From assembly GCF_004912275.1 (NCBI RefSeq), contig NZ_STGY01000056.1:62001-126000 (forward strand): a stretch of 64,000 nucleotides of DNA, given 5' to 3'. A model generated the notes under the pieces. That model did not search any database. It worked only from the letters and a program-made list of their open reading frames with translations, and was not told the origin of the DNA. Shown here in pieces: positions 1 through 9,380 of the stretch (the first letter of the stretch is position 1; each line of letters starts with the position of its first letter). The position numbers and the translations under genes were made by a program. This DNA comes from Glycomyces buryatensis (GTDB taxonomy: Bacteria; Actinomycetota; Actinomycetes; Mycobacteriales; Micromonosporaceae).

Positions 1-650
1 CGCACCTCGGGTTCGAGCCCGGCCGCGGCGACCGCGGCGAGGTAGCGCTCGAACGCGGCCTTCTGCAGCGCATTGGCGGGGTGGTCCGGTTCGTCGGCGC
101 AGGCCAGGTGGCTCCAGGCGCCGACGACGGTGATCGCCCCGGCGGCGCGGTACTTGGCGGCGTTCTCGCAGAACTCGGCCCAGTCGTGCTCGCCGATGCC
201 GCCCCGCGATATCCCGGTGTCGCCCTTGAGGTGCACGCGGGCGGGCCGTCCGGCCTTCTCGGATGCGGCACTGATCGCCTCGAGCTGCGCCAGCGACGAC
301 ACCCCGATCTCGATGCCCGCCTCGATGCACTCGGCGAGGCCGGACTGCCCGGGCTCGTAGAGGAAGGCCATGACCGGCACGTCGGCCAGGTCGGGCAGCT
401 GCTTGAGCTGCCAGGCCTCGCGGAGGGTCGCGGTGCCGAGCCGCGCGGCGCCGGCCTCGGCCGCCACGCGGGCGGCCGGAATCATCCCGTGCCCGTAGGC
501 GTCGGCCTTGACCATCGCCATGAGCGGGACCGAGGTGAGGCCGGCCAGGGTCTCGACATTGTGCGCCAGACGGCGCCAGTCCATGCCGGCTTTCGCCAGG
601 CCGGACATGCCGCCGTGAACCGGGGCCGACATGATGCGGTAGTTGTCCAT
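1..650 (-). CDS. alr: Alanine racemase (3' end outside window)
   Basis: This PLP enzyme interconverts L- and D-alanine in the cytoplasm and supplies D-alanine for peptidoglycan. The visible 216 N-terminal residues contain the family's PLP-lysine motif VKADAYGHG at about residues 48-56, then the TIM-barrel strands (ARLGTATLREA, VHLKGDTGISRGG). The family is about 370 residues long, so roughly the last 40% lies beyond position 1. The ATG at 650 is the first in frame before the conserved W-x-x-L-AHN segment; a GTG or earlier start is possible. It is on the same strand as metE, 89 bp downstream of its stop, but no functional link is implied. Confidence 0.9.
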   Translation of the reverse strand, partial: MDNYRIMSAPVHGGMSGLAKAGMDWRRLAHNVETLAGLTSVPLMAMVKADAYGHGMIPAARVAAEAGAARLGTATLREAWQLKQLPDLADVPVMAFLYEPGQSGLAECIEAGIEIGVSSLAQLEAISAASEKAGRPARVHLKGDTGISRGGIGEHDWAEFCENAAKYRAAGAITVVGAWSHLACADEPDHPANALQKAAFERYLAAVAAAGLEPEV

Positions 651-739
651 CGCCACGCTTCAAGCGTACGTGCCCCCACGGCACACCCCGATGAACCTCA
701 CGTGTCATCGCAGGACGTGCTGTGGGGGCACCGTCTCGC

Positions 740-2971
740 TCAGGAGTGTTCGGCCCTCACGATCCGGGCGGCCTCGACCAGGTTCGCCAGCGCGGGACGG
801 ACCTCCTCGTAGCGGCGGGTCTTGAGTCCGCAGTCCGGGTTCGCCCAAAGGCGCGAGGGGCCTGTGGCGCGGGCGGCGAGCCGCAGCGCTTCGGCCATTT
901 CCTCGACCTGGGGGACGCGCGGGGAGTGGATGTCCCACACGCCCGGTCCGACGCCGCGGTGGTAATGGACGCGGTCCAGGTCGGCCAGGACTTCCATCTT
1001 GGAACGGGAGGCCTCGATGGAGGTCACGTCGGCGTCGAGTTCGGCGATGGCGTCGATGATCTCGCCGAACTCGGAGTAGCAGAGGTGGGTGTGGATGGCG
1101 GTGCCCGGCGCGGCCCCGGCGGTGGCGAGGCGGAACGCGCGGGTGGCCCACCGGCGGTAGGCCTCGCGTCCGGCGGCGCGGACGGGCAGGAGTTCCCGCA
1201 GGGCGGGCTCGTCGACCTGGATGACCCGAGTCCCGGCCGCCTCGAGGTCGGCGACCTCGCCGCGCAGGGCGAGGGCGACCTGGTCGGCGGTGTCGGCCAG
1301 CGGCTGGTCGTCGCGGACGAACGACCAGGCCAGGATGGTGACGGGGCCGGTGAGCATGCCCTTGACGGGCTTGTCGGTGATGGACTGGGCGTAGCCGGTC
1401 CATTCGACGGTCATGGGCGCGGTGCGGGCGACGTCGGCGTAGAGGATCGGCGGGCGCACGCACCGCGAGCCGTAGGACTGGACCCAGCCGGCGTCGGTGG
1501 TGGCGAAGCCGGTGAGCTGTTCGGCGAAGTACTGGACCATGTCATTGCGCTCGGGTTCGCCGTGCACGAGGACGTCCAGGCCGAGTTTTTCCTGTTCGGC
1601 GATGACGGCGGCGACTTCGGCCTTCATGCGGGCGCGGTAGTCGGCGTCGATCATCAGCCCGCGCCGGTGCGCGGAGCGGGCCTGGCGCAGCTCGGCGGTC
1701 TGGGGGAAGGAACCGATGGTGGTGGTCGGCAGGAGGCCCAGGTCCGGCTGCTGCTTGACGCGTTCGTCGTAGTCGGCGCGGCGGTCGGCCCCGGTGGGGA
1801 GGTCGGCGAGGCGGGCGCGGACGATCTCGTCGCGCCAGGACTCGGGGGAGGCGGGTCGGCCGGGGCGGCCCGTTCCGGGGGTGGCGAGGCTCGTGATCTC
1901 GCGCAGCTTCTGGCGGGCGAAGGCGAGCCGCTCGGTCAGGAGTGGATCGAGACCGGACTCGGCCTCGAGATCGATCGGGACGTGCAGGAGCGAGCACGAG
2001 GAGCCGACTCCGACGTTGTCGCTGAGTCTTTGCAGGCGTTCGATGTCGGCCCCGGCCGCCGCGAGGTCGCAGCGCCAGATATTGCGGCCGTCGACCACTC
2101 CGGCAACGATGAATGTTTCACGTGAAACACCGTGTGATTCGAGGGTCTCCAGGTCGTCGCGGCCCGAGACGAGGTCGAGAGCGATGCCCGCGACGCCGGC
2201 GTCGAGCAGCACCGGCAGCGACTCGCCGAACGGCCCGTATCCGCCGGTGACGAGCAGGTCGGCGATCCGGCCGAGCTCGGTGTAGACCGTGCGGACGGCC
2301 TCGAGTTCGGCCTCGGTTCGGTCGGCGCACAGCGCGGGCTCGTCCAGCTGCACCCGGGTGGCACCGGCATCGACCAGCGCGGTCAGCAGTTCGGCGTAGA
2401 CACCGGTCAGTTCATCGAGTCGGTCCAGTGGCTGGAAGCCCTCCGGCGCGTTATCGGTCGCCTTGGCCAGCAGGAGGAATGAGACGGGACCGAGCAGGAC
2501 GGGGCGGGCGTTCAGACCGCGCAGGACGGCCTCGTCGTACTCGGCGAGGGCCTTGGCGGGCCGGGACCGGAACTCGGTGTCGGGTCCGATCTCGGGAACC
2601 AGGTAGTGATAGTTGGTGTCGAACCACTTCGTCATCTCCAGCGGCGCGGCCTCGGCGTCGCCGCGGGCGGCGGCGAAGTAGGCGTCCGTCGGGGAGTCGC
2701 GGCGATGGCGGGGCGCGATCGCGTCCACGGCGAAGGCCGCGTCGAGAACGTGGTCGTACAGGGAGAACGTGCCGCTCGGAACGGAGTCGAGACCGGCGGC
2801 GGCGAGATCGTCCAACATCTGGCTGCGAACGGTCGCGGCGGCGGCGTCCAGGCCGGGCTCATCGAGCCGACCGGACCAGTAGGCCTCCAGGGCCCGTTTG
2901 AGCTCCCGGTCCGCGCCGATGCGCGGATAGCCGATCACGGTGGCGTGCAGGGTCTTCAGTTCGTCGTTCAT
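740..2971 (-). CDS. metE: Cobalamin-independent methionine synthase
   Basis: MetE transfers the methyl group of 5-methyltetrahydropteroyltri-L-glutamate to homocysteine, the last step of methionine synthesis, without vitamin B12. The 743-residue length is normal for the family. Both barrels are visible: the N-terminal half starts with the conserved GYPRIG segment, and the C-terminal half carries the zinc/homocysteine site, with H-x-C in IHTHLCYSEF and the second cysteine in NPDCGLKTR. The ATG at 2971 has GAGGGAAC six bases upstream. A cobalamin riboswitch precedes it, the standard logic by which B12 represses the B12-independent enzyme. A second, MetH-type enzyme is therefore likely elsewhere in the genome (inference). 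Confidence 0.97.
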   Translation of the reverse strand: MNDELKTLHATVIGYPRIGADRELKRALEAYWSGRLDEPGLDAAAATVRSQMLDDLAAAGLDSVPSGTFSLYDHVLDAAFAVDAIAPRHRRDSPTDAYFAAARGDAEAAPLEMTKWFDTNYHYLVPEIGPDTEFRSRPAKALAEYDEAVLRGLNARPVLLGPVSFLLLAKATDNAPEGFQPLDRLDELTGVYAELLTALVDAGATRVQLDEPALCADRTEAELEAVRTVYTELGRIADLLVTGGYGPFGESLPVLLDAGVAGIALDLVSGRDDLETLESHGVSRETFIVAGVVDGRNIWRCDLAAAGADIERLQRLSDNVGVGSSCSLLHVPIDLEAESGLDPLLTERLAFARQKLREITSLATPGTGRPGRPASPESWRDEIVRARLADLPTGADRRADYDERVKQQPDLGLLPTTTIGSFPQTAELRQARSAHRRGLMIDADYRARMKAEVAAVIAEQEKLGLDVLVHGEPERNDMVQYFAEQLTGFATTDAGWVQSYGSRCVRPPILYADVARTAPMTVEWTGYAQSITDKPVKGMLTGPVTILAWSFVRDDQPLADTADQVALALRGEVADLEAAGTRVIQVDEPALRELLPVRAAGREAYRRWATRAFRLATAGAAPGTAIHTHLCYSEFGEIIDAIAELDADVTSIEASRSKMEVLADLDRVHYHRGVGPGVWDIHSPRVPQVEEMAEALRLAARATGPSRLWANPDCGLKTRRYEEVRPALANLVEAARIVRAEHS

Positions 2972-3020
2972 GTGTCAGTTCCCTCGAACTCGCGACAACG
3001 TGGACCGCGCGGAGCGCGGT

Positions 3021-3215
3021 ACGCGGGCAGGTATTCGGACTCAAGGGCAGCCCGGTCTCCCGGCGCCTACCGGCCGTCGCTTCCCAAACTCAGCCCCACT
3101 TCCTATAGGATATATCCTATAGGAAACGAGGCCGACGCCCAGTGCCGATGACGGCTTTCGTTCCCTCTCACCGCTGCGGGGCAGTCCTGGATTCGCACCA
3201 GAGTTCCCTCTTAGC
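3021..3215 (-). promoter_or_regulatory. Cobalamin (B12) riboswitch upstream of metE
   Basis: On the minus strand the hallmark blocks occur in order: GGGAACTCTGGTGCGAATCC, GACTGCCCCGC, CGGTGAGAGGGAACGA, GGCACTGG, TTTGGGAAGCGACGG and finally GAGTCCGAATACCTGCCCGC. These correspond to the conserved core of the AdoCbl riboswitch family. The 3' end lies about 50 nt before the metE start, so translational or attenuation control in the leader is expected. A long AT-rich palindrome fills the variable peripheral stem before the GGGAAG block. Edges are approximate. Confidence 0.93.
3100..3125. repeat. 26-bp perfect palindrome inside the riboswitch
   Basis: Two copies of the 10-bp palindrome TCCTATAGGA are separated by TATA, and flanking T/A bases make the whole 26 bp self-complementary. 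It is almost pure A+T-rich DNA in a GC-rich leader. In the RNA it would form an extended peripheral hairpin between the GGCACTGG and GGGAAG blocks. In DNA it looks like a tandem protein operator. Which role is real cannot be told from sequence. Confidence 0.7.
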
Positions 3216-3357
3216 CGAGTCCCAAGCCGCTCAAGGCCTGCGGCCGGTCGCGGCGCGGGTCCCGGAACCAACGTCGCAGCCGATGGTACGTGCGTTCGCG
3301 GCCTTGCGAAACGGAGTATCGTCGCGCAGCGAGAGAGCCCACTTACTTGGAGGACCC

Positions 3358-4095
3358 ATGAGCATCCGACCCGTCGCCGTCGTCACCGGGGCTTCGAGCG
3401 GCATCGGCGCCGCCAGTGCGAAAGCGTTGGCGCAGGCCGGATTCGACGTGATCATCGGGGCTCGGCGCGCCGATCGCCTGGCCGAGGTCGCGAAGGAGAG
3501 CGGGGGGACGGCGCTGGCGCTCGACGTCACGGATGAGGCTTCGGTGGCGGCGTTCGCAGCGCAGGTCGAGCGCTGCGATCTGCTGGTGAACAATGCCGGT
3601 GGAGCGTTCGGCCTCGACACGGTCGCCACCGCCGATCTCGATGCCTGGCAGCGGATGTACGACACGAACGTCCTGGGCACGGTGCGCGTCACGAAGGCGC
3701 TCCTGCCGAAGCTCATCGCCTCCGGGGACGGCCAGGTCATCACGATCGGGTCGATCGCCGCGCGCACGCCCTACCAAGGCGGAGCCGGGTACAACGCCGC
3801 CAAGCACGGCGAGGCCGCGCTCACGCGGGTCCTGCGCATCGAGCTGCTCGGCGAGCCGGTGCGGGTCTGCGAGATCGACCCGGGCATGGTCGACACCGAG
3901 TTCAGCCTGGTGCGCTTCGAGGGCGACCAGGCCAAGGCCGACGCGGTGTACGAGGGCATGACCGCGCTGCGTGCCGAGGACATCGCCGAATCGATCGTGT
4001 GGGTGGCTACCCGGCCCTCGCATGTGAACATCGACCAGCTCACGATCATGCCGCGCGACCAGATCGGCCCGGGCCAGGTCCACCGCGCGAAGTAG
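3358..4095 (+). CDS. SDR family NAD(P)-dependent oxidoreductase
   Basis: This is a classical short-chain dehydrogenase of 245 residues, close to the family norm of 250. It has the Rossmann motif TGASSGIG near the N-terminus, the NNAG motif, and the catalytic set S (GSIAART) and Y-x-x-x-K (YNAAKH). The sequence resembles the YdfG/serine-3-dehydrogenase type, but the substrate cannot be read from it. The ATG at 3358 is preceded by TTGGAGGA with a good spacing, so the longer upstream reading frame is not used. It is divergent from metE, and the riboswitch lies in the shared spacer. A strong hairpin follows the stop codon. Confidence 0.9.
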   Translation: MSIRPVAVVTGASSGIGAASAKALAQAGFDVIIGARRADRLAEVAKESGGTALALDVTDEASVAAFAAQVERCDLLVNNAGGAFGLDTVATADLDAWQRMYDTNVLGTVRVTKALLPKLIASGDGQVITIGSIAARTPYQGGAGYNAAKHGEAALTRVLRIELLGEPVRVCEIDPGMVDTEFSLVRFEGDQAKADAVYEGMTALRAEDIAESIVWVATRPSHVNIDQLTIMPRDQIGPGQVHRAK

Positions 4096-4133
4096 ACGGC
4101 GAGCACGGACTGCGGCGAGACAGACTCAAGCCT

Positions 4134-4163
4134 CAGGGGGCGGACCGGTCGGTCCGCCCCCTG
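4134..4163. terminator. Bidirectional hairpin terminator
   Basis: A 13-bp perfect GC-rich stem with a four-base loop lies between the convergent SDR gene (+) and protease gene (-). There is no clear U-tract, as is common in high-GC actinobacteria. Confidence 0.7.
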
Positions 4164-4206
4164 ACGCGTCTTATCCCCTGCCAATCCGGAGATCCGAGTA
4201 ATGGAC

Positions 4207-6711
4207 CTATTCGGTGAGCGTGAATTCCGGTGAGCGCCAGTGCTCCCAGTGGTCCGGGTTCTCCGAATCGCCGAGGGCCTTGAGGACGCGGACCTGGGTG
4301 CGCCACTTGCCGGGTGCGAGCGCGTCCGGGTCGTCCTCGATGAACTGGGCCAGGTCGATGGCGGCAGCGTCGTCCGGTCCGGGCGAGCGCTCCACGAACT
4401 CCTCGCTCCCCCAGGAGACGACCTCGCCCGTCTCGGTGTTCTCGAGGTCGACCTCCATCGCCGCGACCTGACGCTCCAAATAGACCAGTGCCGTCGGCAC
4501 CGGCCCGTCCGCGATCGAGAATTTCTCGTCGGGTTCGAGGTCGCGGTAGTCGATCTCGCCAGTGATCTCGTCCTCGCCGATCGGCACGGCCAGGCGCGGG
4601 TAGTCGGGGTGCGCGAGAACCTCGATGTCCAGGTAGTCGCCCATGTAGCCGGCGTAGGCGGCCGCCAGGTTCTCGCCGCGGCCCTCGGGGCGGGCGACGA
4701 TCCGGCCGCCGAAGACGCTGCCGTCGGGCAGTTCGGCGTCCGGGGTCACGGTGACCTCCACCGTGGTCCGCTGACCGGGATACAGCGTGACGGTCTTGGG
4801 TTCGAACGTCGCCTTCGACGCTCCCGCCTCGAAACCGGTGTCGCGAATGTCCCCGGTGGTCGAGACCGCGTTCTGGTGCGAGAGCCGATAGGCCTGCGTC
4901 CGGCGCGAATCGGAGGCGAGCGTGACCTCGAAGGTGCGCGGGCCGGTGCCGTCGCCGACGCTGATCCCGGTGGGAGACATGGAACCCGCCGCGTCCAGGG
5001 CGCTGACGACGTCGACCACGCCGGTCCCCTGCCGGTGGGTCGCCTCGATGAGTTGCTGCTCCGGGTCCTCGGCCCACAGGGCCGGGCGGGCGGTGTTCGC
5101 CAGTCGGGTGCGGACCTCGCCCGGTTCGAGATCGGGCCGGTCCTGGAGCAGCAGCGCGGCGGCCCCGGCGACGTGCGGCGACGACATCGATGTTCCGGAC
5201 ATCGAGTCGTAGGAGCCGTCGGCGACGGGAACGGTCGACCAGATGCCGCCGCCGGGCGCGGCCAGGTCGGGCTTGAACGACAGGTCCGGGGCGGGCCCGA
5301 AGGCGGTGAAGTCGGAGGCGAAGCCGCCGCGCGGCAGGTCGACCATGACGGTGCCGCCGGAGAACTCCAGGGTCGGCTCCTGGCCGGCCTCGACCGCGTC
5401 GCGCAGGTCTTCGCCGTCGGATTCGGTGATCGCGACCAGCGGCACGTCCAGGTCCTCGGCCCCGGTGCCCCCGTAGGGACCCGAGCGATTGTTGTGGATG
5501 ACGACGGCGGTGGCGCCCTCTTTCACGGCGCGGGCGTACTTCTCGTTGAAGGTGCACTCGCCGCGCACGATCAGGGCGGTCTTGCCGCTGACGTCGCTCG
5601 CGGATTCGTCGCCCTCGCAGGCGCGGCCGAGCCAGGCGAGGGGGTCGGTGACGGAACCCGGCTCGGGTTCGGCCGCGTAGTCGATGAGGTTGTAGCCGAT
5701 CTTGCGGTCCAGGGCCTCGACGTGGGCGGCGTCCATGCGCTGGGCCGGATTGTCGGTGGAGGCGACCCCGATGACGTCGGAGGCGACGCCCGGGGCCGAG
5801 CCGGAGTAGATCCCGGACTGGCCGTCGTTGCCCATCGAGGCGACGACGGTGACGCCCTCGGCGACGAGCGCGTCGGCGGCCTCGGAGGTCGGGTATCCGG
5901 GCCACTGGAAGGACTGGCCGAGCGAGAGGTTGACGACGTCCATGCCGTCGTCTAGGGCGGTTTCGAGGGCCTGCATGATGACCTCGGCGCTGGTGGCGCC
6001 CTCGCAGCCGAAGACCTTGTAGGCGCCGAAGCTGACGTCCGGCGCGACGCCGGTGACCTGGCCGTCGGCGCCGACGATCCCGGCGACGTGGGTGCCGTGT
6101 CCGGCGCAGTCGGCGGGGTCGGTGTCGGGTTTCGGTTCGGCGAGTTCGGGATCGTCGGAGTCGTAGTCGTCGCCGACGAAGTCGGTGCCGGTGGCGACCC
6201 GGCAGCCGTCGCCGAAGCAGCCGCCCAGGTCGGGGTGGGTGTAGTCGATCCCGGTGTCGATGACGCCGACTCGGATGCCCGTGCCGGTGATGCCACGGTC
6301 GTGGGCGGTATCGGCGCGGGTGGTCTGGATGGCTTGGGCGAGTTCGGGAACGGGCTCGGCGGTCTCGGCCTGTTCGGCGTTCCCGTTCTCGGTGGGGCGA
6401 GTGGGGGAGGAGGGGGAGGAGAGCGCGACGTCGGTCCACACCCGCTCGACCGGCGCGAGGTCTTCGAGCCGGCGCGCGGTGGCGGCGTCGGCGGAGACGG
6501 ACACGCCGTTCCAGATGCGTTCGAAATCGTGGCGGACCTCGAAGTCGAGGTCGTGCCCGACCGCCTCCAACGCGGAGGAACCGACCCCCGGTTCGAGCTC
6601 GACCAGCCAAACCGCTTCGGCCCCATCACCCCCGGCGGCCGACGCCGGTGGAGCGGCGAACATGAGCGGGATCGCCATTACGGCGGCGAGCGGGAGTGAG
6701 CGGCCCGGCAT
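4207..6711 (-). CDS. Secreted subtilisin-like serine protease (S8) with PA insert
   Basis: The 834-residue precursor has a signal peptide (about 1-29, ending PASAAGG), an I9-like propeptide (about 32-98), and an S8 catalytic domain with Asp152 (VIDTGIDYTHPDL), His205 (GHGTHVAG) and Ser508 (GTSMSSPH). A protease-associated (PA) domain is inserted at about 345-470. The C-terminal 300 residues are beta-rich and resemble the appended domains of large extracellular subtilases. It probably acts outside the cell in protein degradation; its specificity is unknown. The ATG at 6711 follows GAGAGGAACCCCT. Reading frames extending further upstream lack a signal sequence at their start and are not preferred. 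Confidence 0.92.
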   Translation of the reverse strand: MPGRSLPLAAVMAIPLMFAAPPASAAGGDGAEAVWLVELEPGVGSSALEAVGHDLDFEVRHDFERIWNGVSVSADAATARRLEDLAPVERVWTDVALSSPSSPTRPTENGNAEQAETAEPVPELAQAIQTTRADTAHDRGITGTGIRVGVIDTGIDYTHPDLGGCFGDGCRVATGTDFVGDDYDSDDPELAEPKPDTDPADCAGHGTHVAGIVGADGQVTGVAPDVSFGAYKVFGCEGATSAEVIMQALETALDDGMDVVNLSLGQSFQWPGYPTSEAADALVAEGVTVVASMGNDGQSGIYSGSAPGVASDVIGVASTDNPAQRMDAAHVEALDRKIGYNLIDYAAEPEPGSVTDPLAWLGRACEGDESASDVSGKTALIVRGECTFNEKYARAVKEGATAVVIHNNRSGPYGGTGAEDLDVPLVAITESDGEDLRDAVEAGQEPTLEFSGGTVMVDLPRGGFASDFTAFGPAPDLSFKPDLAAPGGGIWSTVPVADGSYDSMSGTSMSSPHVAGAAALLLQDRPDLEPGEVRTRLANTARPALWAEDPEQQLIEATHRQGTGVVDVVSALDAAGSMSPTGISVGDGTGPRTFEVTLASDSRRTQAYRLSHQNAVSTTGDIRDTGFEAGASKATFEPKTVTLYPGQRTTVEVTVTPDAELPDGSVFGGRIVARPEGRGENLAAAYAGYMGDYLDIEVLAHPDYPRLAVPIGEDEITGEIDYRDLEPDEKFSIADGPVPTALVYLERQVAAMEVDLENTETGEVVSWGSEEFVERSPGPDDAAAIDLAQFIEDDPDALAPGKWRTQVRVLKALGDSENPDHWEHWRSPEFTLTE

Positions 6712-6824
6712 AGGGGTTCCTCTCAAGGTGGACGGCAGGACCCCGATCGTCGGCCACCAAGGGCCCCGAACCCCGGATTTAGCCCCCGAGCAGCAATGCG
6801 TGTCGGCCCAGCGCCCGCACCGAT

Positions 6825-7187
6825 TCAGCCGGTGATCAAATGCGCCAAGGCGAATCCCGCCAACCCGGCGATCAGGCCCCCCGCCAGGTTCGCGGCCACA
6901 TTCCCCAGCGCGTGGTACCAACGGCCGTCCTCGACCAGTCGAAGCGTCTCGTACGACAACGTCGAATACGTCGTCAGCGCACCGCAGAAACCGACCACGA
7001 GCAGCGCCGACCATCCCGGGCTCGCCACCGCGACCGCTAGGAACACGGCCAACCCGGAGCCGACGACATTCACCACGAACGTGCCCCACGGCAGGCGCCG
7101 CCCGGCGTAATGGGCGACGATCAGGTCGGTCAGGAAGCGAGCGGGCGCGCCGAATGCGGCGCCGGCCGCGACGAGCAGCAGGGTCAC
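6825..7187 (-). CDS. crcB: Fluoride-specific ion channel CrcB/Fluc, subunit 2
   Basis: This is a four-helix membrane protein of 120 residues with the CrcB/Fluc signature GAPARFLTD near the N-terminus and the STFS-like STLSYET segment. Fluc channels export fluoride as dual-topology dimers, and actinobacteria often encode two different subunits side by side. Its ATG overlaps the stop of the upstream crcB copy by four bases, so the pair is translationally coupled and probably forms a heterodimer. Confidence 0.9.
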   Translation of the reverse strand: MTLLLVAAGAAFGAPARFLTDLIVAHYAGRRLPWGTFVVNVVGSGLAVFLAVAVASPGWSALLVVGFCGALTTYSTLSYETLRLVEDGRWYHALGNVAANLAGGLIAGLAGFALAHLITG

Positions 7188-7639
7188 CGGGCCCCCTCGC
7201 CCCGGTTGCTACGCAATAGAACCCTGCGGGTCCCGTACATGCCCGCGGCGGCGGTCAGCAGTGCCACGGCCATGGTGGCGAACGCGTAGGCGACCGCGAG
7301 GGCGGTGTCGCCGGCGTTCGCGGCGCGGCCGATGTCGACGATGTAAGTGGAGAAGGTGGTGAAGCCGCCGAGCACCCCGACGCCGAGGAAGGGCCGGACC
7401 AGGCGGCCCCCGGGGGCGACCTCGGTGACGACGACCATGAGCACGCCGATGAGCAGGCCCCCCGCCGCATTCGCGGTGAACGTCGCGAGATCGAACTCGC
7501 TGGGATCAGAGGGGAACGCGCGGGTCAGGCCGTACCGGCCGAGCGCCCCGATGGCCCCGCCGGCCGAGACGGCGACGAGCGCGGAGACGGGCGTGGCCCG
7601 CAGGACGTGACCCACTGGCGGGCGCGGCGGCTCGGACAT
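7184..7639 (-). CDS. crcB: Fluoride-specific ion channel CrcB/Fluc, subunit 1
   Basis: This is the first gene of the coupled pair, 151 residues with four predicted membrane helices. The conserved segments GALGRYGLT and GGFTTFSTY are present, the latter with the phenylalanine/threonine channel-lining region. It carries about 25 extra N-terminal residues compared with its partner. I looked for a fluoride riboswitch in the 5' region and did not recognise one. Confidence 0.9.
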   Translation of the reverse strand: MSEPPRPPVGHVLRATPVSALVAVSAGGAIGALGRYGLTRAFPSDPSEFDLATFTANAAGGLLIGVLMVVVTEVAPGGRLVRPFLGVGVLGGFTTFSTYIVDIGRAANAGDTALAVAYAFATMAVALLTAAAGMYGTRRVLLRSNRGEGAR

Positions 7640-7962
7640 GGGGTCGAATCTATCCGCTCGGGGTTATTCCCACGTATGCGATCGCTCACCGATGCTTGCG
7701 CATCGATTCCGATCGGTATTACCGTTACCAGGCGATGAGCTACACAGTTACGAACCAGCATCTGACACGCAGGCGTCACCTCGACTTCTGCCGCGTGTCG
7801 ACCGTCCTGTGTCGTTAGCTCTCCCGAACACCTCACCGGCGGGGGCACGCCGACGCACCGCTTCTCCTCGCTGGATCCCGCCCGCTCCGGCACCTTCTTT
7901 CCTTCACCCTGGCACCGCAGCCCAGTCCGCTGCCGCCTGCCCGAAATTCCGGAGGTCTCTCC
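7640..7962. other. Divergent promoter region, no gene seen
   Basis: This 323-bp spacer separates crcB (-) from the dicarboxylate symporter (+). It is somewhat less GC-rich near 7,690-7,750, and a short stem CGATGC-TTGC-GCATCG is visible near 7,690. I see no convincing coding frame, riboswitch or repeated operator. GGAGG at 7951-7955 serves the symporter start. Confidence 0.5.
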
Positions 7963-9360
7963 ATGTCCGCTCCTGAAGCGAAAACCAGACGCAAACGGCG
8001 CCTGCCGTTCGCGGCCCAGCTCATCATCGGTCTCGTCGCCGGTCTCGTGCTCGGCTACGTCGCCCGCCAATGGTCCGTCGCCTGGCTCGGCACCACGCTC
8101 GAACAGGTCGGCACCCTGTTCGTGCAGCTGCTGTTCCTGGTCGTCCCGTTCCTGGTCTTCACCGCGATCGTCGCCTCGATCGCGAACCTGCGCAACCTCG
8201 CCAATGCCGGCCGTCTCGTCGCCAAGACCCTGGTCTGGTTCGCCGTCACCGCCCTGATCGCCGTCGGCATCGGGCTCACCATCGGCCTGGTCACCAATCC
8301 CGGCGAGGGCGTCCAGCTCAGCGCCGAGGCCGCGCGCCCCGAGACCACCGGGTCGTGGACCGACTTCCTGACCGGGATCATCCCGACCAATATCGCCGAC
8401 GCGTTCCTGAACGTCAACGTCCTCCAGATCGTCTTCATCGCGATTCTGGTGGGCGCCGCCGCCGCGAAGATCGGCCCCAAGGCCGAGCCTTTCCTCAAGT
8501 TCAACCAGTCGTTCCTCGACCTGACGCAGAAGGCCCTGTGGTGGGTCATCCGCCTGGCCCCCATCGGCACCGCCGGCCTCATCGGCAAGTCGATCTACTC
8601 CTACGGCTGGGACCTGCTCGAGCCGCTGGCCGTGTTCAGCATCGACATCTACGTCGGCTCGCTGCTGGTCATGCTCGTGGTCTACCCGATCCTGCTGCGC
8701 CTGGTCGCGAAGGTCTCGCCGCTCCAGTTCTTCCGCAAGGCCTGGCCGGCAATCCAGTTCGCGTTCGTCTCGCGCTCCTCGGTCGGCACCATGCCGCTCG
8801 CCCAGCGCATCGTGGTCGAGCGCCTCGGCGTCAACCGCGACTACGCCTCGTTCGCCTCGCCCTTCGGCGCCACCACCAAAATGGATGGTTGCGCCTCGGT
8901 CTACCCGGCCATCGCCGCGATCTTCGTCGCGCAGGTCTACGGGATCGACCTGGGCATCCAGGACTACCTGCTGATCGTGTTCGTCTCGGTCATCGGCTCG
9001 GCCGCGACCGCCGGGCTCACCGGCGCGACGGTCATGCTGACCCTCACGCTCTCCACGCTCGGCCTGCCGCTCGAAGGCGTCGGCCTGCTGCTGGCGATCG
9101 ACCCGATCATGGACATGATCCGCACCGCCACCAACGTGGCCGGCCAGATGGTCGTCCCCGTCCTGGTCTCCAGGTCCGAGGGCCTGCTCGACCACGCGGT
9201 CTACGACACCGCGCCGCGCCCCCTCGACGACGAGCCCACCGCGTTCGCCTCGAAGGACGCCGCCGATGCGAAGTCCGCGGCCGAATCGGAGGCCGCGTCG
9301 GTACGCGATGCCAACGCCCGGAACAAGTCCGGTGAGCCCGAGCTCCAACCGGTCGCATAG
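7963..9360 (+). CDS. Dicarboxylate/amino acid:cation symporter (DAACS)
   Basis: This 465-residue secondary transporter of the GltP/DctA family takes up C4-dicarboxylates or acidic amino acids with protons or sodium. It shows the family's eight-helix pattern, the serine-rich re-entrant loop (SRSSVGTMP), the GATTKMDG motif and the signature MDMIRTATNVAGQ in the last core segment. The final 45 residues are a hydrophilic, alanine-rich tail. The ATG at 7963 has GGAGG seven bases upstream. The gene stands alone and is followed by a hairpin terminator. Substrate choice between succinate/malate and glutamate cannot be settled by eye. Confidence 0.93.
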   Translation: MSAPEAKTRRKRRLPFAAQLIIGLVAGLVLGYVARQWSVAWLGTTLEQVGTLFVQLLFLVVPFLVFTAIVASIANLRNLANAGRLVAKTLVWFAVTALIAVGIGLTIGLVTNPGEGVQLSAEAARPETTGSWTDFLTGIIPTNIADAFLNVNVLQIVFIAILVGAAAAKIGPKAEPFLKFNQSFLDLTQKALWWVIRLAPIGTAGLIGKSIYSYGWDLLEPLAVFSIDIYVGSLLVMLVVYPILLRLVAKVSPLQFFRKAWPAIQFAFVSRSSVGTMPLAQRIVVERLGVNRDYASFASPFGATTKMDGCASVYPAIAAIFVAQVYGIDLGIQDYLLIVFVSVIGSAATAGLTGATVMLTLTLSTLGLPLEGVGLLLAIDPIMDMIRTATNVAGQMVVPVLVSRSEGLLDHAVYDTAPRPLDDEPTAFASKDAADAKSAAESEAASVRDANARNKSGEPELQPVA

Positions 9361-9380
9361 TCCTCGTCCTCTCCTGAAAT

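Noticed and set aside
4133-6610. Long arginine-rich frame antiphase to the protease gene
   Set aside because: The composition (runs of Arg/Pro/Gly) is typical of out-of-frame translation of high-GC genes; the protease frame has an intact catalytic triad.
7640-7962. Fluoride riboswitch before the crcB pair
   Set aside because: The conserved fluoride-aptamer blocks could not be found on the minus strand in this spacer.
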